NCBI RefSeq assembly: GCF_019655055.1
Contig: NZ_BPFA01000001.1
Location: 62,001 to 126,000 of the forward strand
Source of the DNA: Shewanella sp. MBTL60-112-B2
GTDB lineage: Bacteria; Pseudomonadota; Gammaproteobacteria; Enterobacterales; Shewanellaceae
DNA: 64,000 nucleotides
Direction: 5' to 3'
Shown here in pieces: positions 54,045 through 62,785 of the stretch; the first letter of the stretch is position 1; every line of letters starts with the position of its first letter. The position numbers and the translations under genes were made by a program. The notes under the pieces were generated by a model. The model ran no database searches. It was not told the origin of the DNA and saw nothing but the letters and a program-made list of their open reading frames with translations.

Positions 54045-54310
54045 GAAAGGTTCTAGGTTCTAGGAAAAGATTAAAGCAAAGACGGTTAAAACTGAGACGA
54101 TAAAAGCTGAAATGGTTTTAGAGCAGTCGAACGGCCTGCGGCCTAGCGAACGTGACTATGTCACTACAGAACGCTTCGCTTACGGGGCTAGCAAGGTCCT
54201 GGGCTCTAGGAAAAGATTAAAGCAAAGACGGTTAAAACTAAGACGATAAGAGCTGTTTAACTGGCTCTATCGTCTTTGCTTTTTCGTCGTCTTAGCCCGT
54301 ATCGTCTTGG
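54045..54310. repeat. Dispersed repeat, copy 3
   Basis: It shares the block CGAACGGCCTGCGGCCTAGC (54128 onwards) and CTACAGAACGCTTCGCTTAC with copy 2. It also contains a 49-base direct repeat, 54061-54109 and 54207-54255, with two mismatches (TAGGAAAAGATTAAAGCAAA at the start of each). Copies 2 and 3 bracket the three-gene cassette. Confidence 0.8.
54238..54283. terminator. Possible terminator hairpin within repeat copy 3
   Basis: AGACGATAAGAGC and GCTCTATCGTCT can pair around TGTTTAACTG with one bulge, followed by TTGCTTTTTC. It could end the plus-strand cassette. Confidence 0.5.
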
Positions 54311-54313
54311 CGG

Positions 54314-56206
54314 TTAACGCTCCATATTCATCGATTTGAGTAGAACGGGGCTGTTGTAATCCGCTACGGCTGTTTTGGCATTTAACCAGAAACGTCGTCG
54401 GGTTAAGAAGTAACTGAACAGCACTGATAACAAAATAATTTCGACAAAATTGTACAGAGTATACATAAGTGCAGGCTGCACTATGTAGCCAACTCCTTTC
54501 GCGTAATTCTCTTCTACAGGCACAATACCAAGTGGGCCGTTAAGCATGGCAATCACAAACTGAAGGCCAACATATAGCGCTGCAGCAGCAATTAAGCCTA
54601 ACGGCTTTAAGTACCATTTCTTTGGCAATGCCACACCCATAACGAATAGGTATGATCCAAGAAAAATAGCGCCGCCTGCTAGTGCATTAACAATGGCTGG
54701 TGGCTGATCGAGCGCGGTGAGAGTGTTGTAATACAGGCTCAGACAAACATGGGGTAGTAGCAAAGTGATGCCTAATGCCAGAGCGTAGGTTTTAGCCTTA
54801 CCGATAGCTTTCCAATAGTATTTTTTAACCAGTTGATAGCTAGCGAAAAATAGCGCTAATGCCATGGCGTAGTTGGCTAAGGGATGGATCCCAAATAGTG
54901 CAAACTCTGCAGTCAGTACCGCAATAACCCATTGTGGATATTCCATTATTCCCATTCTTTGTATGCTATTTTCGGCAAAGTGTGGAAATAATAGTGCAAT
55001 CATGGCGGCTAAGATAAAGAACAGGTAGCCGTACTTTACTAATGAAGCGAGCATTTTAGGAATGATCCCTTTAATACTCTGCTTTTTAAGTTGGCCTATT
55101 AAGCTATCGTAATTTGCACCGATAGCGTCTTTAATTTCAGTAGAAACCCAATTTTCTTCAAGTAAAGCGATCTTACTTTTAGTCTCTCTGGCTTCAATAA
55201 TATCTTTAATTGCCGGGGTCGCCAGTGCAATCACATCGTCGCTCTTGCTGCCAGCACCTAGTTGTTGCGCAACTTGCCAAACAGCTGGATCGTAGATCCC
55301 TCCTGCATCGTGGGTAAGGTTTTGCTTACCTGCGAAGCACATCTTAGTGTCGACTTTATCAATGCTTGCTGTAAATTGTAGTGTTGGTAATACCGCGGTA
55401 AAGCCATATATAAAGGTACAACCGTCAAGCTCATCCTTCACATCGATTTCAGTGATATCGTTAACGCAGTGAACAACGTTCAGCCCTGTACGTTTAACAA
55501 AGTCGTCAGTCCATTCATGGTAATCGCTGCTGGTGTAGAACCACTTGGTACTGCGTTTCGCTTCGCCATCAATGGTGTAGCTATAGTATAAATAACCGCT
55601 ACCATCACAGGTACCGCAAGTGACGTCACCGCTACCATTACAGCTAGTACAAGTGCGGTTACCGCTGCCATAACAGGTCGAGCAGGTTTCAGTGGTGTAA
55701 ACCGTACGTTCATTGTAACTGTCGTAGCGACTTACGCTGACTCGGCCACTGCCACTACAGGATAAACAGTTTAATTTGCCACTGCCACGACAGCTTCTAC
55801 ATCTTACACAGCCAGAACCATTACAGGTATTACAAAGATCTTCGCCTACATAGACATCTGGCGCTGAGTTTAGATTGGTATTTTTTATTAAGAAGTTTTT
55901 TGAAACATCCGGGCCGAGGATCTTTAAAAAACGTTCGTTGAACAGTGGATTACGGCCGCTAACATATTCTTGAGCGGATTTATTGGCCTCTTGGCTTGCT
56001 CTTGAAGAGCTACCACTGGCAATCCCTGATGGGCGTCGGCCACCGTGTTTATGGCGGCTTACGCCAATTTCGACTCGCCAGCCAAAGTTGAACTTTAATT
56101 GGGCATCTTTAGCCTGTTCATCGCTGAGGACTACGGGGACATTAACCCCTGTGATTTTTTCACCATTGCTTCGAATAAAATCTTGAAATTGTTGCAATTT
56201 ACTCAC
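54314..56206 (-). CDS. Membrane protein with six DnaJ-type zinc motifs
   Basis: A 630-residue protein. Residues 125-204 hold six CxxCxGSG-type motifs in two triplets (125-132, 136-143, 147-154 and 175-182, 186-193, 197-204), each spaced 11 residues apart; DnaJ itself has four. There is no J domain. A soluble region (205-380) and about seven membrane helices (390-610) follow, the last near FVEIILLSVLFSYFL. The zinc-finger type is associated with binding unfolded or thiol-containing proteins; the present role is unknown. It is the third gene of an operon with the PEGA protein (25-base gap) and the GDPD lipoprotein. Confidence 0.82.
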   Translation of the reverse strand: MSKLQQFQDFIRSNGEKITGVNVPVVLSDEQAKDAQLKFNFGWRVEIGVSRHKHGGRRPSGIASGSSSRASQEANKSAQEYVSGRNPLFNERFLKILGPDVSKNFLIKNTNLNSAPDVYVGEDLCNTCNGSGCVRCRSCRGSGKLNCLSCSGSGRVSVSRYDSYNERTVYTTETCSTCYGSGNRTCTSCNGSGDVTCGTCDGSGYLYYSYTIDGEAKRSTKWFYTSSDYHEWTDDFVKRTGLNVVHCVNDITEIDVKDELDGCTFIYGFTAVLPTLQFTASIDKVDTKMCFAGKQNLTHDAGGIYDPAVWQVAQQLGAGSKSDDVIALATPAIKDIIEARETKSKIALLEENWVSTEIKDAIGANYDSLIGQLKKQSIKGIIPKMLASLVKYGYLFFILAAMIALLFPHFAENSIQRMGIMEYPQWVIAVLTAEFALFGIHPLANYAMALALFFASYQLVKKYYWKAIGKAKTYALALGITLLLPHVCLSLYYNTLTALDQPPAIVNALAGGAIFLGSYLFVMGVALPKKWYLKPLGLIAAAALYVGLQFVIAMLNGPLGIVPVEENYAKGVGYIVQPALMYTLYNFVEIILLSVLFSYFLTRRRFWLNAKTAVADYNSPVLLKSMNMER

Positions 56207-56231
56207 GTGAGACTTCCTATAAAATCACTGA

Positions 56232-58700
56232 TTAAAACTTAAGGTTAAACTGGGTTTGGTCGGCTTTGAGGTACACCCATTGGCGGACGTCTTGATAGCC
56301 AGGTGCGCTGACTTTGATGTCGTAGCCACCAGGTGGAAGCTGCATGCCAGGCTGATACTTTGGTTTAATATTCATCACCGAAATTCTGGCATTATCCACG
56401 TTGGTATTAATGGTTAATGGCAGCGACAAGCTAGGCTTGGCAGCGATATTCTTTTGGTTTGCCACCTCATCATGTTCAGGTAGAACCGCTAAATCGAAAC
56501 GGTTTAATGGCCCACTAATGGCGTGAAACCCTTGGGTCATTTTTAGTAAGTTATCCAATGATGTACCAATAGGTTGCACCAGCGGTTGGGTCACCAATAA
56601 CCACTTTAATGCAAAGGAAGCACTGGCCGAATCGTTGCTCTCCATTTGTTCAAAGAAGTAATTCATCGCCGAGTCATCCATGGTGTATTTATTACTACCA
56701 ATAGATAAAGGCACCACAAAAATACAGGCTAATAAGGCGATGGTTACAGTAGGTTTGATATAGGGTTTAGTTGCTTTTTTACCTTCATCTTTAGGCTTTG
56801 CCTGTTTAGCTTGTACTAACTCCAGCAGCTTCATTGGCAGTTTCAGTACTGTAAGCAAGACTAAGGCCAAACTAATCGACATTGAAATAGGCGGGATAAT
56901 AGTTGCTCGTAGCGCTGACTTACCCGTTGCAGCAAATTTGCCGCCATCGGCAAACTCAACTTGTTGTGCTTCTAATACATTGATGTATTCGGTGGTTTTG
57001 CGCTGAATATTGGGTTCAATGATCTGCTGCTTAAACTGACGGTTGTTCCAGTCCGCTAAGGTTGGCTTGACGTATAGCTCGCCCATACGCTTTTCAATGC
57101 GTTGTTGGATCTCACTATGACGTTGGAACTGCTGCCAACTAAGATTGGGCGACATTTCAGTATTTTTAGCGCGCATGTTTTTGCGCCATTCAATATCAGC
57201 CTGTTGGCGTACCTTACTGGCAACGGCTTTATCAAAGGTTAAACGGTCTGTAATAGACCAAGCTGTAGGTAAGCTTAAGCCCTTTTGTTTAAGTTTTTTA
57301 TTCACTTTAACGCTAGTGAGCTCGTGCACTCTAAAGGTATGTAGTGAGTTAATACCTAGCGGGTAGCCGCCTGACTCTTTAATAAAGTCGGGCTCCATTT
57401 TTACCATCAGCACGTTCTTATAGTGATTCACATCATTGGTGTAAACCATGCGGTGATCTTTCAAGCCCGCATCGCCACCGGTTACCGCGTCTACCGCTTG
57501 CATGGCGGTGAATAAGCCAAAGGTCATAACACCAGCAATGATAGAGTTACCGACATTTTCAGAGGTAGAGATCTCTTCACGAATAAGCCAGTCGTCTGCA
57601 GGAATATAGGGGATACTTAATTTTTTGATCTCGCGATCATAGTTTGTTTGTAAACGCTCATAGCAGCTATTACGGCTGCTGCCTTTTCGCTCTTTACACT
57701 CGTTACGACGTTCGAAATAGTCATACATTTTAGGTGCGATTTTCTGCGCTCTAGATTCAACACGAGCCTCATAGGCGGTTACGCCTTTCTGGTACTTTTC
57801 CCAACCTTGTTTGACTTGGTTTTGGGTATCTAACCAATACTCATCAGAGCGTTCAGGTGCGCTGGCAACTGCTCGGTTGTACTTAGCTGAGCCATCGGCA
57901 TACTCTTGGTACTTGCCGCGCAGGGTTTGGCGAAAATCGTCGTAATCTTGATAGTGAGTATCGAAGCTAGACATCGCCTTATCACGGACAAACTTTTCCA
58001 TGATCATGCGTTTTTTCTGCGAGAGATCATCAACCAGTTTATCATCGGCATAGACTAAGCCGCCAAACACAGATAGAAAGGCTTTTTCGGTGCTGCTGTG
58101 AGCGGTATCTGGGTCGTAGTTTATACCTTCAAATTGAATCGACTTTTCAATTAATGCGCTACGTAGTACCTGTGAAAGATAGGCTTGTTGGCGTTCAGCA
58201 GGCGTAGAGGCATCAATAATAAATTTATCCACTAACCACTTTTGGCCAAAAAATACTGTAGGCCATACAAGTACGGCAATTAAGCTGAAATAGCCTAAAG
58301 CGTGGCCAACTTTGGCGACACGTTTGCCTGTTAGCAACATATCAGCCAGTAGCAAGGTGACACCAATACCACTAATTGTTCGGCCAAATAGCTCGACTGC
58401 GCGCAAGTCATCATGACTAGCGTTACGCCCGCCAGCCACATCAGTTAAGGCGGCGTTGAATATAGCCTCAGGAAACAGGTAAACCACAGAGCAGATGAAC
58501 ATAGTCATCAACCACCAAAATGGTTTTCCTGTAACTGCAATTTGTTGTTCTACTTTTTGCTGCTTTTGTTGTTTAGCCGCCGAAGATTGCTGCTTTTTTT
58601 GCACCTTTTGCAGTTCTTTTTCGGCTTGTGCCATTTTAGTTTGCGTTGGCGCCGATTTTAATAAACCGGTGGCAAATGGGCTGTGTTTTTTATCAGTCAT
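56232..58700 (-). CDS. Large membrane protein with C-terminal PEGA domain
   Basis: An 822-residue protein not matched to a characterised family. A Lys/Gln-rich cytoplasmic N-terminus (1-57, coiled-coil-like) precedes helices near 60-80, 105-125 and 132-152. A long charged periplasmic or cytoplasmic region (160-590) with a weak hydrophobic stretch near 395 follows, then helices near 605-630 and 655-672. The C-terminus (about 750-822) is a PEGA domain: ARISVMNIKPKYQPGMQLPPGGYDIKVSAPGYQ. PEGA domains are surface or cell-wall associated. It overlaps the upstream lipoprotein gene by 8 bases. Confidence 0.8.
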   Translation of the reverse strand: MTDKKHSPFATGLLKSAPTQTKMAQAEKELQKVQKKQQSSAAKQQKQQKVEQQIAVTGKPFWWLMTMFICSVVYLFPEAIFNAALTDVAGGRNASHDDLRAVELFGRTISGIGVTLLLADMLLTGKRVAKVGHALGYFSLIAVLVWPTVFFGQKWLVDKFIIDASTPAERQQAYLSQVLRSALIEKSIQFEGINYDPDTAHSSTEKAFLSVFGGLVYADDKLVDDLSQKKRMIMEKFVRDKAMSSFDTHYQDYDDFRQTLRGKYQEYADGSAKYNRAVASAPERSDEYWLDTQNQVKQGWEKYQKGVTAYEARVESRAQKIAPKMYDYFERRNECKERKGSSRNSCYERLQTNYDREIKKLSIPYIPADDWLIREEISTSENVGNSIIAGVMTFGLFTAMQAVDAVTGGDAGLKDHRMVYTNDVNHYKNVLMVKMEPDFIKESGGYPLGINSLHTFRVHELTSVKVNKKLKQKGLSLPTAWSITDRLTFDKAVASKVRQQADIEWRKNMRAKNTEMSPNLSWQQFQRHSEIQQRIEKRMGELYVKPTLADWNNRQFKQQIIEPNIQRKTTEYINVLEAQQVEFADGGKFAATGKSALRATIIPPISMSISLALVLLTVLKLPMKLLELVQAKQAKPKDEGKKATKPYIKPTVTIALLACIFVVPLSIGSNKYTMDDSAMNYFFEQMESNDSASASFALKWLLVTQPLVQPIGTSLDNLLKMTQGFHAISGPLNRFDLAVLPEHDEVANQKNIAAKPSLSLPLTINTNVDNARISVMNIKPKYQPGMQLPPGGYDIKVSAPGYQDVRQWVYLKADQTQFNLKF

Positions 58701-60153
58701 TGTTGCTACTTGGTAGGGTTAAAATAATGGTTTTGCTATTAGTGGTTTCTATTTTTTCATCAACAATTGTTGGGAAACCATGAGGATTGCTCGCATGAGA
58801 CTTGTGAGTTACTTTTTTAGGCTTGGCTTTAGCGCTAGCAATCGCTTTAAGCCCCGAGTTTAGCGAGATGTAATAGCCTTCTTGTTGGTAACCTAGCATT
58901 TCGTTAAAGCGGTCAAAATCAGCGTCTGCGGGGAGCGAGGCGATATACTTACCTGAAGCGGTTAGCGGCTGATAGCGTTTTTTAGGTACAGATGCATTAA
59001 ATAGCTTTTGGCAGATTTTATAAGGTGTGGTGTCGACAATAACCCCATCAGGCAGCTTTGATTTAGACAAACGCTTTAGTTGCGACTGATGATAATCGGT
59101 GCCGTTGATCGTGTAGCTATACACTTTCATGCCATACCGGTGCGCACTATTTAGGACACTAGTATTTTGCATAAAGCTGCGAATATCTAAATGCAGGCCT
59201 GAGTTTGAACCAAGTTTATCGTTAAGCATTCTTATGCCTGACGATGAGGCATAGTTTTTATAGCGAGAACGATATCGCTTAGTGCCATACTTGCCGGCAA
59301 ACTCGATATTATTTTGGTTATCTAAGTAGTAGTCATCGTTTTGTGCGCCGCGGCGCAGATCTGCAGTCACTTTATCGACACTGGTTGGGTGCGCGCCTTG
59401 AACAAATCCAAGATAGACGCGAGGGTTTATCCCACGGAGCTTCTCCAGTATTTCAAGATCCGATGCCGAATAGTAAAAGCCTCCCTGACCAATAGTTTGG
59501 CGTAACATATTGTCGAGCTCAACTAACTTATGGCCATTGGCTTCAGACTTAATCTCTACGTTTAGTAGCTGATCATAAGAGCGATATGCTGCAAAGGTGG
59601 TAAAGGCCTCATATGCAGTAATTGGGCGCCTATCGAGCAAATCATTCGAGCCTTTTTGGCGTAGCTTTAGGTTGGCATATTGCTTGAAATTCATACGCTC
59701 AAGTTTGTAGCGCTCGCCAGTGTAATAAACCGTAGCTCGCCCAGTTTGGCTATCATGATGGTTAACCCAAGTCCCATCTCCTAATTGCATGACATCGATT
59801 TCGACACTGTTGTAGTTATCAAACAGTGCAGATGCAATAGCAAGATCGCTACTTTCCGGTAAACGGAAGTCACCACGGTGTGCAGAGATATCCAGCGGGC
59901 ACTGTGCAATTGAAACCATTTTGATATGGCCATTATCGCTCAGGTATAAGTTGCGATCGCCTAGTGTTAATTGAATATCGACAATATCAGCGCCATCGAC
60001 TTTAACGTCAAAGGGTAAGTGGCTTAACGCTTGAGGAATAATCTTCGCTGGTGCAGGTGGTGTATCGGGGGGAGATTGACAACCAATAAGGGCGAAAAGT
60101 GCAATGAGCAGTACCGCGTAGCAACGGCGAGGGGCTTTTATGTAACTTGCCAT
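58693..60153 (-). CDS. Lipoprotein with glycerophosphodiester phosphodiesterase-like domain
   Basis: A 486-residue lipoprotein: signal peptide with lipobox LIGC (C25). The PLC-like TIM barrel opens with LDISAHRGDFRLPESSDLAI (H92, R93), then NSVEIDVMQLGDGTWVNHHD (E118, D120, H133), which are the acid-base and metal residues of the GDPD family. Later LLNVEIKSEANG supplies another conserved acidic pair, and PDGVIVDTTPYKICQ ends the barrel. The last 90 residues carry a basic tail. An active enzyme is therefore likely; the substrate could be glycerophosphodiesters or teichoic-like polymers. First gene of the three-gene operon. Confidence 0.85.
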   Translation of the reverse strand: MASYIKAPRRCYAVLLIALFALIGCQSPPDTPPAPAKIIPQALSHLPFDVKVDGADIVDIQLTLGDRNLYLSDNGHIKMVSIAQCPLDISAHRGDFRLPESSDLAIASALFDNYNSVEIDVMQLGDGTWVNHHDSQTGRATVYYTGERYKLERMNFKQYANLKLRQKGSNDLLDRRPITAYEAFTTFAAYRSYDQLLNVEIKSEANGHKLVELDNMLRQTIGQGGFYYSASDLEILEKLRGINPRVYLGFVQGAHPTSVDKVTADLRRGAQNDDYYLDNQNNIEFAGKYGTKRYRSRYKNYASSSGIRMLNDKLGSNSGLHLDIRSFMQNTSVLNSAHRYGMKVYSYTINGTDYHQSQLKRLSKSKLPDGVIVDTTPYKICQKLFNASVPKKRYQPLTASGKYIASLPADADFDRFNEMLGYQQEGYYISLNSGLKAIASAKAKPKKVTHKSHASNPHGFPTIVDEKIETTNSKTIILTLPSSNND

Positions 60154-60793
60154 AGTCCCGGAATTGTAAGTTATTAATTATTCTGGCTTTATACTTGAAA
60201 TCCATGTAGGAAACAATGGGGGTAACGCTCCCGTATAACGCTAACGCTATGATTTTATTGTGATTTTTAAAAAGTCTTATTGTGTAATAATTTACATTCT
60301 GTGATATATGTTTAGCGGTTACAGTTGTTTATGCTTATTTAGTAACAGACTTATTGATAAAAGCTTACTAATGAAACCTGTTTAGTCGTGGTTAATTATC
60401 GCTGTTAACCCCCAATCATTTAGATAACCTAAATAATATCTAATACCTTTGAAATATTCTGAGATCATCGTAAGCACGTTGTTGGTTCAGTGTGTCTATT
60501 GTTCTCGCTGTGTGCTTGGTGTTATTGCGCTATTGACGGCTTGTGTAGTATTTTGAGGCTGTAAAAGTGTAGTGGGGAAATTATCTGAGTGTTATCAATG
60601 TTTGCAAGCTCGATTTGACAACAAAGTTGCTTCAATCGGCGATATAAATCGACTCGTTATTTGCGCCTCTTTAGCGCTAACTAATTTCTTTGAACAATCA
60701 TTTGAAGCGTAGTCTTTACTACTGTTACCAAACCATTAGATGGTATGTCATGTTGCTGATTCTTATATTAAATACAACACGGTTTAACTCATT
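60154..60793. other. 640-base intergenic region with no gene recognised
   Basis: This AT-rich gap separates the divergent GDPD operon and the mipA-type gene and should hold both promoters. A possible -35/-10 pair (TTGCTG and TATATT near 60752-60775) precedes mipA. I saw no open frame, terminator, clear palindrome or known RNA in it. Confidence 0.5.
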
Positions 60794-61654
60794 ATGCTAA
60801 GACTTGCTATAGCAGGATGGGCAGTTTTGTGTTCGCTATTGTGGGCATTGCCTAGCACAGTGATGGCATCTGACATTGCCACCAGTGTGGCAGGTGGTGT
60901 TGATAATCGCTTAGCAAATGGCGGTTATTTTGAGCTGGGTGCTAGTGTTCATAGTGTTAATAAAGTCGATGTGCGCCAAACCGAGCATCAGGCGGTTCAG
61001 CCTTCTTTGCTTATCAGTGGCATGTACCAGTATAAAGGCCTATTTGTTGAGATGGTGCATCAGTCGCAAGATGGTATAAATCTTGGCTTTAACTTTTGGA
61101 ACTCCGAAAGCTGGTCATTGGATATTTTAGCCGCCAATTTGAAAACCTCCTGGGCGCGGCCCGAAGGGATTGACCCCGGCAGTTTAAGCGAGATTGGACG
61201 CAACAATTATTTGATGTCAGAAGATTCTCTATATATAGGCGCAGGCTTTAGAGCAACGCGCTATTGGGATGACCATTACGTGTTCCAATATCGTATCGTC
61301 AGCGATTATTTTGACGGGCAGCGGATCCAAAGCAGTGCAAGGTTAGGTAAGTCGTGGCAGATGCGTAACTGGAATTTTCATGCTTTAGCGAGCGTAGAAT
61401 ACTCATCTTCTACGTTAAACCAGTATCTTTTTGGTGTAAGCGATGAAGAAGCTACAGAGCTGTTTCCTGCATATAAACCGGGTCACTCATTTAGTTATGG
61501 TCTAGAGCTTGGAGTTGCTTATCCTATTAGCGAAAGCTTTGTGTTTCGCGCTATGTACCGTATGAACGTGCTGTCAGATGAAGTTACAGATAGCCCCTTT
61601 AATGAGTCTGGTTATGTGTCGTTTTTTAACGCCTCAATCAGCTATGTATTTTAG
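60794..61654 (+). CDS. MipA/OmpV family outer-membrane protein
   Basis: A 286-residue outer-membrane beta-barrel of the MipA/OmpV family. The signal peptide ends in LPSTVMA. The barrel strands include GGYFELGASVHSVNKVDVRQ, GLFVEMVHQSQDGINLGFNFW, YIGAGFRATRYWDDHYVFQY and the end ASISYVF with C-terminal aromatic residue. It is the first gene of an operon with DUF3019 and a two-component pair. In other bacteria this family is tied to the envelope, peptidoglycan scaffolding or antimicrobial response; the role here is not shown. Confidence 0.88.
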   Translation: MLRLAIAGWAVLCSLLWALPSTVMASDIATSVAGGVDNRLANGGYFELGASVHSVNKVDVRQTEHQAVQPSLLISGMYQYKGLFVEMVHQSQDGINLGFNFWNSESWSLDILAANLKTSWARPEGIDPGSLSEIGRNNYLMSEDSLYIGAGFRATRYWDDHYVFQYRIVSDYFDGQRIQSSARLGKSWQMRNWNFHALASVEYSSSTLNQYLFGVSDEEATELFPAYKPGHSFSYGLELGVAYPISESFVFRAMYRMNVLSDEVTDSPFNESGYVSFFNASISYVF

Positions 61655-61661
61655 GTGGCCT

Positions 61662-62051
61662 ATGACTAAGCTGTATCAGTGGTTAGGGCTTTTGTTATTT
61701 ATCAGCCCATCTAGCGTTTTAGCTAAGCAGCCAACCATTAATTTTACCGCAACACCTGAACAATGCGTGGCGTTGCATAAAGGCCAAACTTGCTATCAAG
61801 ATGTATTGTTTCAGTGGCAAACGCCAGCAGCAGGACGTTACTGCTTAATAGAATCTAAAAATCGCCAACAGTTAACTTGTTGGGATGGCCAATCGGTACA
61901 GCAATATCAATACAGTTTTGAAGGCGATGCTACCACGGCGTTTAGCCTGATCCGTCACGATAACTTGCAATTGTTAGCAGAGGTTAAAGTTATCGTGACA
62001 TGGGTATATAAAGCGCCCAAGCAAAGTCCGTCTGGTTGGAGACTGTTTTAA
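61662..62051 (+). CDS. DUF3019 secreted protein
   Basis: A 129-residue secreted protein of DUF3019. The signal peptide is LYQWLGLLLFISPSSVLA. The mature part has four cysteines (EQCVALHKGQTCYQD, GRYCLIE, LTCWDG), probably two disulfides, and beta strands. The start is the ATG at 61662, 8 bases after the mipA-type stop with AGGTGG before it. Its stop overlaps the next start by one base, so translation is coupled. Function unknown. Confidence 0.83.
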   Translation: MTKLYQWLGLLLFISPSSVLAKQPTINFTATPEQCVALHKGQTCYQDVLFQWQTPAAGRYCLIESKNRQQLTCWDGQSVQQYQYSFEGDATTAFSLIRHDNLQLLAEVKVIVTWVYKAPKQSPSGWRLF

Positions 62052-62752
62052 TGACATCAACGACAAAGCACATATTGGTAGTGGAGGACGATACCTCGTT
62101 AGCCGAGTGGATAAGCGATTATTTAATTGACCATGGTTACAGCATTACGGTTGCCAGTCAGGGTGATTTTGCCCTAACAATGATCGCCGAAGAGGAGCCT
62201 GATCTAGTCTTGCTAGATGTGATGTTACCGGTTAAGAATGGCTTTGATGTTTGTAAAGAGGCGCGTGCCTTTTACACTGGGCCGATTTTATTTATGACAG
62301 CTTGCGTTGAAGATGGCGATGAAATTCAAGGATTAGAGGTGGGCGCTGATGACTATCTTACCAAACCTATTCGCCCCCAGGTGATGTTAGCGCGGATCAA
62401 AGCATTATTGCGCCGCGCTACCGATGACACGATTAAACAGCAGTTGGTGTTTGACACTTTAGTGCTAAATGCCGTGGCAAAATCGGTCACAATTGAGCAT
62501 CAAGTATTAGATTTAAATGCCAATGAGTTTGATGTTTTATGGTTACTCGCTACAAAAGTTGGCACAGTGGTGAGCCGTTCAGACTTAATTGCCCAGCTAC
62601 GCGGTATTGAATACGACGGCTTTGACCGTTCTGTTGATATTCGGGTATCACGACTGCGAAAAAAACTGCATGAAGCGCAAAGCCAAGCTTATAAAATCAA
62701 AACTATCCGTGGCAAAGGCTATCTATTTTGTCGCGAAGACGACGCGCAATAA
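62051..62752 (+). CDS. OmpR-type response regulator (RstA-like)
   Basis: A response regulator of 233 residues. The receiver has D13-D14, phosphoacceptor D56 in VLLDVMLPVKNG and the lysine in YLTKPIRPQVM. The winged-helix output reads LDLNANEFDVLWLLATKVGTVVSRSDLI and DRSVDIRVSRLRKKL. The start is ATG at 62051 with GGAG 9 bases upstream; the five codons before it belong to the DUF3019 reading. Its sensor kinase follows, 33 bases on. The RstA likeness is by sequence character. The mipA operon may be its target. Confidence 0.9.
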   Translation: MTSTTKHILVVEDDTSLAEWISDYLIDHGYSITVASQGDFALTMIAEEEPDLVLLDVMLPVKNGFDVCKEARAFYTGPILFMTACVEDGDEIQGLEVGADDYLTKPIRPQVMLARIKALLRRATDDTIKQQLVFDTLVLNAVAKSVTIEHQVLDLNANEFDVLWLLATKVGTVVSRSDLIAQLRGIEYDGFDRSVDIRVSRLRKKLHEAQSQAYKIKTIRGKGYLFCREDDAQ

Positions 62753-62785
62753 TCTTATGGATGAGCTATTGGGTAAGGTCGAGTC

